This document shows, one piece after another, positions 46,007-50,733 of a stretch of DNA of 50,733 bases. Positions within the stretch are counted from its first letter, which is position 1; the number at the start of each line of letters is the position of its first letter. The notes under the pieces are model-generated. The model made no database searches and was not told the DNA's origin. It worked only from the letters and a program-made list of their open reading frames with translations. Made by a program: the position numbers and the translations under genes. Source of the DNA: 2-01-FULL-50-23 sp964509695 (GTDB taxonomy: Bacteria > Patescibacteriota > Microgenomatia > UBA1400 > MFAQ01); assembly GCA_964509695.1 (NCBI GenBank), contig CAZDXN010000004.1, positions 1 to 50,733 of the forward strand. The letters run 5' to 3'.

Positions 46007-47182
46007 ATGAAGAAACCCGTTGCCGTCGTCATCATCCCCACCTACAACGAAGCCGCAACTATCGGCGAGATGATAGATTATCTTTTTGAAAAGACATTCC
46101 CAGGTATCAAAGATTGGGAGATGAAGGCATTGATCGTCGACGATACGTCCCCTGACGGTACCTACAAAGTAGTTCAAGCTAAGCAGAAGAAATTCAAGAA
46201 TCTTAATCTTTCTCTTAGCCAAGAGAAATCCGGCATCGGCGGCGCTTATGTTCGTGGTTTCAAATACGCTATGAGTGAGCTCAAGGCCGATGTGGTCATC
46301 GAGATGGATGGTGATTTTCAGCATCCCCCCGAAACAATTCCGGTCGTGCTCGCCGAAATCAACAACGGTTACGATTATGTCCTCGGCAGCCGAAAAATTG
46401 AAGGGGGGAGTAACCCCAAAGGCTGGGGTTTCAAGCGTGTTTTCTTTTCCGAATTCGGCGGCTTCACGGCCAGATTTATTCTATTCTTCCCCTTCAAAAA
46501 CTTCTTCCGAATTACTGATCCGACGACCGGACTCAAGGCCAGCCGGGTCAAGGGTTTTGTGGATCACCTAGACATGGATCACCTTTATAGCCACTCCTTT
46601 GCTTACAAACTGGAGTTTCTTTTCAAGATGATCAAACTCGGTGCCAAAGTGAAGGAGATTCCTCTCCAGTTCGGTCTGAGGGAGAGTGGCGCCAGCAAGA
46701 TCGAACCTCAAACCGCCAAAGAAATTTTGCTTACCGTCATCAAACTCCGTTGGTACGACGACTTCACCCAAAAGTTTCTGAAATTCGGGGTTGTTGGTGG
46801 CATCGGCTTTGTAATTAACTTTGGCTTATTTCGTTTCTTCAAGGTCGTCTTCAAGGATTTGCCATATAGCATTAGCATCATCAATTGGTTTGCCAATGCT
46901 CTTGCCGCCGAAGTTGCTATAGTTAGCAACTTTACCTGGAACAACCTTTGGACATTTGCCAAAGAAAGAATCACTTCTGCCGGACAGTTGATCCACAAAT
47001 TTATTACCTTCAACCTTAGTTCGGTCGTCACCGGAATCATCATTCCCTCCACTTTTGTTTCGGTCATGACCTACTTCCTTGGCGACAAATGGTCATCGAT
47101 CTATCTAATCATCGGTATTTTTGGCATTACCATTCCCCTCAACTGGATACTCTACAACAAAGTTATCTGGAAGAAAAAATAA
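46007..47182 (+). CDS. Polyprenyl-phosphate sugar synthase: GT2 fused to GtrA domain
   Basis: The 391-aa protein has an N-terminal family-2 glycosyltransferase (~1-240) with VVIIPTYNEAATIGEMI, VDDTSPDGT and EMDGDFQHPPE. This class makes dolichol/undecaprenyl-phosphate mannose or glucose. The C-terminal GtrA-like domain (~255-390) has four helices (FGVVGGIGFVINFGLFRFF; VAIVSNFTWNNLWTF) and may flip or hold the lipid-linked sugar. It would supply GT-C enzymes such as those at 48096 and 49947. Confidence 0.92.
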   Translation: MKKPVAVVIIPTYNEAATIGEMIDYLFEKTFPGIKDWEMKALIVDDTSPDGTYKVVQAKQKKFKNLNLSLSQEKSGIGGAYVRGFKYAMSELKADVVIEMDGDFQHPPETIPVVLAEINNGYDYVLGSRKIEGGSNPKGWGFKRVFFSEFGGFTARFILFFPFKNFFRITDPTTGLKASRVKGFVDHLDMDHLYSHSFAYKLEFLFKMIKLGAKVKEIPLQFGLRESGASKIEPQTAKEILLTVIKLRWYDDFTQKFLKFGVVGGIGFVINFGLFRFFKVVFKDLPYSISIINWFANALAAEVAIVSNFTWNNLWTFAKERITSAGQLIHKFITFNLSSVVTGIIIPSTFVSVMTYFLGDKWSSIYLIIGIFGITIPLNWILYNKVIWKKK

Positions 47183-47185
47183 ACG

Positions 47186-47923
47186 ATGTTCCCACTATCT
47201 CACATTTACGTATCCACAAAGGTAACAGGGCGTCAGTCGCCCCTGTTGGTATTTGGCAGTGTTCTCCCGGATATTGCGACGACCTCGAGAAATAGCATCG
47301 GTCGGGACAAAATTCACTATGCTCCAAATGAGTTTAGACAGTTTGTGAATTCAAAATTTTCAGAATTATCCGATCTTGCCATTGGAGTCGATCTTCACAG
47401 TCACATCAATCAGGGCGCCGACTTCTATAGTGATAATTCAGAAATTGGTTTTGCCTATATCTTTGGAAGGAAAATGGTTCGAGACGTTATGAGTTTACTT
47501 GGAATAGACGACGAACCAAAGAGCCTAGTGTTGGCTCACAATCTAATCGAAGCTGGGGTTGATATCAATCTAAATACCGATCATTCAGAAGTCTTGACTC
47601 TTTGGCGAAACAGTCTAAAAGAAATGGATATAAAAAAAGTCATATCTTGTCTATCATCTTACCTGTCGCTTCCGGCCGACCAACTCGAATCTGAGATCAA
47701 TTTTTTTGTCGACTTCTTGGGCCCAGACAGTCTGATAAGTGTAGAGACTATTGTTGATCGGATCGCCTTGCCTTTAGTCTCGATGAGATACGGAAAGGCG
47801 ATCGATCGGAATCGAACTATCTCTATATTAAACACAGCGGTAGATTTGACTGCCTCAGATTACATGAAACTACTTGACAATGCAGTTTCAGAAATTACCT
47901 CCCACGGAAAAATAAAGGTTTAA
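47186..47923 (+). CDS. Hypothetical protein resembling zinc-dependent phospholipase C
   Basis: The 245-aa helical protein has spaced metal-ligand candidates: LSHIY near 6, GSVLPDIA near 27, IHYAP near 44, DLHSHINQGADF near 72 and LAHNLIEAGVDINL near 118. This spacing (H, D, H, H-x-H, H-x3-E) recalls bacterial Zn-dependent PLC-like or metal hydrolase families, but I am not certain. There is no signal peptide. Codons are more A/T-ended than in neighbours. Confidence 0.5.
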   Translation: MFPLSHIYVSTKVTGRQSPLLVFGSVLPDIATTSRNSIGRDKIHYAPNEFRQFVNSKFSELSDLAIGVDLHSHINQGADFYSDNSEIGFAYIFGRKMVRDVMSLLGIDDEPKSLVLAHNLIEAGVDINLNTDHSEVLTLWRNSLKEMDIKKVISCLSSYLSLPADQLESEINFFVDFLGPDSLISVETIVDRIALPLVSMRYGKAIDRNRTISILNTAVDLTASDYMKLLDNAVSEITSHGKIKV

Positions 47924-48095
47924 TAACGGAGTCTAAAGTTTCTTAATTTCCGTTTTGTCGATGATGCTTGAAAAAATATAGGTAAATTCTCTATATTCCT
48001 GTAAGTAGTTCTTTTGACCTATCTTCAAGATTCTGATATTTATTATCTTTCACCTGCTTTGAGTTTTTTCAGTTTTTCAGTTTTGAGTTTTTGTC
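47924..48095. other. AT-rich convergent spacer
   Basis: Between convergent genes. It holds T-rich direct repeats (GAGTTTTTTCAG, TTTTTCAG, GAGTTTTTG near 48060-48092) that could stop transcription from either side. No ORF or RNA was seen. Confidence 0.4.
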
Positions 48096-49226
48096 TTACA
48101 GATACGGTGCCCAATCGGGGATGGGGGCTTGGTTGTTCAGGATAAAATTCCAGGTATAGAGGAAAATCGGCAAAATCAATAGAATCAAAACCCACCTGAA
48201 TTCTTTTTTCGAAACAATTTCACGCCAAGCGATCAGGGCCATGGGAGCTAAGGGGAGAGAATATCTGGCAATATCTCGGTGGGCCACAAAAAGAGTTGAT
48301 GCGAAATATATCCCCGCAAAAAACGTCTCCGGATACAATTTTTTCTTCCACAATTTTGCCACGGTTAGGCCATATATCAACCACAGCCAGATGACCTCCT
48401 CCAGCCAGAAATCCCCGGTCCAGAATTTTCCTTTGGGGGTAAAGACCGAGAATGGCGGCCAGAACAAATGAAAATTATCTCCGGAATGGAAATACGCCCA
48501 GAAATCTCCGGTCTGCATTTTATAAAAAGCAAAAAGCAATAGTACTGTCGTCGGCATTAACAAGAGCGGCCAACGGAGGAGTAATTTTTTCCATTCAGAC
48601 TTCCTCCTGAAAAAATTAAACAAGATATCGATCCCATACGCTCCAAAAAGTAGAATGGCCGGGCTTTTGGTCAGTTGCCCCAAGACTCCAAATGCCGCCG
48701 CGAACCAATACCCACCCTTTTTGTAAAAATAGAGAGAGGCCAGGATGAAAAAAAGAAACCAAGTCTCCGGCGCCCCGATACTTCTGGCGATGAGCAGTCG
48801 TGCCGGCAGGAACATCAGCACCAAGGTCAGTCCAAAAGGATTCCGGGAAAGTTTAAACTCAGATAGATACCTGTAAAACATCCAAAAAGCTAAAATCGAA
48901 CCAATCAGAGTCGAAAATAACATTGCGTGAGGTCCGTTAAAAAGTAGGCCTAGGATTGAAATAGTCGCCGGATAAAATGGTAAGTGAGCCGGATAATATT
49001 CCAGAGGCAAGGGTACCGAGAAAGTTTGTCGAACTACCTCTTTTACATACCACGTCTTGGAGACAATGATGTAGAACGGTCCGTCAAAATTTCTCCAGAC
49101 CGCCTGCATCCCCGTCTCAAAAGATACACCCCAACCGGATAGTTCCGGCACCGTGAGATAAAAAGGCAGCCAGACAACCAATGTCGTCAAAAGCGTCAAT
49201 AAAGCAATCTTCAGATAGGTTCTCAC
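48096..49226 (-). CDS. GT-C type membrane glycosyltransferase
   Basis: About 376 aa with ten or so hydrophobic segments (IALLTLLTTLVVWLPFYL; GLTLVLMFLPARLLIA; VLILLILPIFLYTWNFIL). A first outer loop holds acidic and aromatic residues (FDGPFYIIVSKTWYV) where GT-C enzymes have their catalytic Asp. It probably transfers sugars from polyprenyl-phosphate to surface polymers or proteins. The GTG at 49226 is preferred because a TATACT lies 7 bases upstream; the longer ORF to 49271 overlaps the divergent gene. Confidence 0.75.
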   Translation of the reverse strand: MRTYLKIALLTLLTTLVVWLPFYLTVPELSGWGVSFETGMQAVWRNFDGPFYIIVSKTWYVKEVVRQTFSVPLPLEYYPAHLPFYPATISILGLLFNGPHAMLFSTLIGSILAFWMFYRYLSEFKLSRNPFGLTLVLMFLPARLLIARSIGAPETWFLFFILASLYFYKKGGYWFAAAFGVLGQLTKSPAILLFGAYGIDILFNFFRRKSEWKKLLLRWPLLLMPTTVLLLFAFYKMQTGDFWAYFHSGDNFHLFWPPFSVFTPKGKFWTGDFWLEEVIWLWLIYGLTVAKLWKKKLYPETFFAGIYFASTLFVAHRDIARYSLPLAPMALIAWREIVSKKEFRWVLILLILPIFLYTWNFILNNQAPIPDWAPYL

Positions 49227-49233
49227 AGCTTCT

Positions 49234-49246
49234 AGTATAGTATACT
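49234..49246. promoter_or_regulatory. Bidirectional promoter with back-to-back -10 boxes
   Basis: AGTATA-G-TATACT holds TATACT on both strands with one base between. Gaps to the starts are 7 bases (minus, GTG 49226) and 8 bases (plus, ATG 49255). Confidence 0.65.
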
Positions 49247-49254
49247 CAAAATCG

Positions 49255-49965
49255 ATGCCGAAACTTATCAAGGAACTCTCTATTTTTCTGCCCTGCTACA
49301 ACGAGGCGGAAAATCTCCCAAAAACTGTAAAAAACGTCACCGAAAATGCCGACCGTGTCGCTGAAAAGTGGGAGTTGCTTCTGGTAAACGACGGTTCGAA
49401 AGACAATACCCTCAGTCTTTCTGAAGGCTTTGCCGCCAAGAACAGACACATCAGAGTTATCAACCACTCCGTCAACCGAGGCTATGGTGCTTCCCTAAAA
49501 AGCGGCCTTTATCATGCCAAGTACGCTTGGATCAGTTTCATTGATGCCGACGGCCAATTCGACTTCGCCGAAATCGACACTTTTATCAAGACTCAGCAAT
49601 CGACCGGAGCCGACCTAGTCATCGGCTATTACCGCAAGAGACAGGTTGCCTTCACTAGAAAACTTAATACCCTCGCTTGGCAAACCGTTGTCTTTCTCCT
49701 CTTCGGACTTCGTGTCAGAGACATCGACTGCGGTTTCAAACTGATTAGCAAAAATGTCATTGACAAAATTACCAGACTAGAGAGCGAAAGAGGTGCCTTT
49801 ATCAGCAGCGAATTTCTCATCAAAGCCGGAAAACATCACTTCAAAATCGTGGAAATCCCTGTTCATCACTTTCCCAGACGTCAAGGGGTTGGGACCGGTG
49901 CCAACATAGATGTCATCATCAAGAGTTTTGTCGACCTGTTTCGTCTATGGAAAAAACTAAGATAA
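49255..49965 (+). CDS. Family-2 glycosyltransferase (polyprenyl-phosphate type)
   Basis: The 236-aa GT-A protein has LSIFLPCYNEAENLPKTV, LLVNDGSKDNT, RGYGASLKSGLYHAKYAWISFIDADGQFDF and a late RRQGVGTGANIDV, typical of DPM1/undecaprenyl-phosphate glucosyltransferases. It lacks a membrane domain. It overlaps the following GT-C gene by 19 bases, so it probably makes the lipid-linked sugar that enzyme uses. Confidence 0.92.
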   Translation: MPKLIKELSIFLPCYNEAENLPKTVKNVTENADRVAEKWELLLVNDGSKDNTLSLSEGFAAKNRHIRVINHSVNRGYGASLKSGLYHAKYAWISFIDADGQFDFAEIDTFIKTQQSTGADLVIGYYRKRQVAFTRKLNTLAWQTVVFLLFGLRVRDIDCGFKLISKNVIDKITRLESERGAFISSEFLIKAGKHHFKIVEIPVHHFPRRQGVGTGANIDVIIKSFVDLFRLWKKLR

Positions 49966-50733
49966 CCAAACTAGAGATATTTCTAATTTCTCTGGTCATC
50001 CTTCTCTGCCTCGGACTGCGCCTGTACAAAATTGACCAGTATATGACCTTTCTGGGAGACGAAGGTCGCGATGTCAGAGTCGTTAGCAACCTGCTCTCCG
50101 GGAATCTAGTCTTCATCGGCCCCCAGACTAGTATCGGCAATATGTACCTTGGGCCACTCTACTACTACCTCATCGCCCCCGCTCTCGCTCTTAGTGGGGG
50201 AAATCCGGTTGGACCAGCGATCGAAGTCGCCTTCTTGGGGACTCTGACTGTGTTTTTGACCTGGTGGTTTGGTCGGACGTGGTTTGGCCGGAACATCGGT
50301 TTGCTCGCCGCCCTTCTTTTTGCTCTCTCGCCTGTTGCCATCATTTATTCTCGTTCATCTTGGAATCCCAACCCCATGCCTCTTTTTTCCCTGCTCACTA
50401 TCTGGAGTATCTGGCAGGTCTATCGACATAAAAGATTTGGCTATCTTTCTCTGGTGGGCATTACCATGGCCTTTGCCCTGCAGATGCACTACCTGGGTCT
50501 TTTGCTCATTCCAGTTCTTGGTATCTACTGGCTCCTCACCCTAAAATCCGCCCGGAAAATCCAAAAAGAAAAATCATTAGTAATTAGAAATTCGATATTA
50601 GGAATTATTTTATTTTTGGTACTCATGTCCCCCTTGGCCCTCTTCGACCTCAAACATGACTTCATGAACCTAAAAGCTTTCCAAGCCTTCTTTAGCGACC
50701 GCCAAACCACGATCAATTTGAACCCCGGTCGGT
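49947..50733 (+). CDS. GT39-like membrane glycosyltransferase, N-terminal part
   Basis: The frame is open to the window edge (~262 aa seen). The first helix is IFLISLVILLCLGLRLY, followed by the outer-loop acidic motif FLGDEGRDVRVVSNLL, as in ArnT/PMT-like (GT39/GT83) enzymes where the Asp-Glu pair is catalytic. More helices follow (FALQMHYLGLLLIPVLGIYWLL; ILGIILFLVLMSPLALF). A long surface loop with SRSSWNPNPMP is typical. It is coupled to the GT2 gene by overlap. Confidence 0.85.
   Translation, partial: MEKTKITKLEIFLISLVILLCLGLRLYKIDQYMTFLGDEGRDVRVVSNLLSGNLVFIGPQTSIGNMYLGPLYYYLIAPALALSGGNPVGPAIEVAFLGTLTVFLTWWFGRTWFGRNIGLLAALLFALSPVAIIYSRSSWNPNPMPLFSLLTIWSIWQVYRHKRFGYLSLVGITMAFALQMHYLGLLLIPVLGIYWLLTLKSARKIQKEKSLVIRNSILGIILFLVLMSPLALFDLKHDFMNLKAFQAFFSDRQTTINLNPGR

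Noticed and set aside
1..50733. UGA recoded as Gly or Trp, as in some CPR lineages
   Set aside because: Many clear genes end at TGA at the expected length, and RF2 is encoded.
1..50733. CRISPR array, rRNA, transposase or prophage genes
   Set aside because: No spaced direct repeats, rRNA blocks or corresponding protein motifs were found on either strand.

Overview
The window looks like a chromosome segment of a Candidate Phyla Radiation (Patescibacteria) bacterium, most likely of the Microgenomates type. The evidence is small compact genes, many 4-base ATGA overlaps, a short TsaB, a prolyl-tRNA synthetase without an editing domain, Pro/Thr-rich membrane-anchored surface proteins, and a mix of housekeeping genes with unrecognised envelope proteins. 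TGA is used as a stop and a complete RF2 gene is present, so the genetic code appears standard. The lineage call is an inference from gene content, not from a marker-gene search.

Layout. 1-4932: end of rarA, HAD and HIT proteins, small membrane proteins and lon, which has a CIRCE-like operator. 4950-7711 (minus): lgt, proS and a ZIP transporter. 7745-12626: a metal (probably copper) island with an ArsR-YHS regulator, a DUF305 protein, CopA, a SafE-cupredoxin fusion and an HMA chaperone. 12690-15224: an ABC exporter behind a possible attenuator, then a cupredoxin. 15227-20419: small proteins, tRNA-Glu, greA, an HD protein, a T-box leader with serS, and a D,D-carboxypeptidase. 20438-29052: a spermidine-synthase-like protein, a type II toxin-antitoxin pair, AlaX, secA, an ITPase, hpt, a DUF4258 pair, a cyclophilin lipoprotein and endonuclease IV. 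29133-32015 (minus): a MacAB-like exporter. 32042-38468: prfB, ftsE-ftsX with an M23-type peptidase, a surface protein, tsaE and tsaB. 38495-50733: surface and envelope proteins, an RmlA-type enzyme, trmD and polyprenyl-linked glycosyltransferases.

The clearest sequence-level novelties are as follows. (1) The FtsEX-linked peptidase carries every LytM/M23 catalytic motif, but in circularly permuted order. (2) A T-box-like leader precedes serS; its tRNA-acceptor bulge reads TGGC, as expected for tRNA-Ser with discriminator G. (3) About two dozen genes have a -10 hexamer ending only 5-10 bases before the start codon and no Shine-Dalgarno sequence, which implies widespread leaderless mRNAs; several divergent pairs share overlapping or back-to-back -10 boxes. 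(4) Several families of short palindromic repeats occur, some inserted in frame within genes.

No gap between genes exceeds about 300 bases. The larger ones (17924-18153, 22676-22900, 36572-36841, 47924-48095) hold the T-box leader, repeats or AT-rich spacer. No rRNA, CRISPR array, insertion sequence or prophage was seen.
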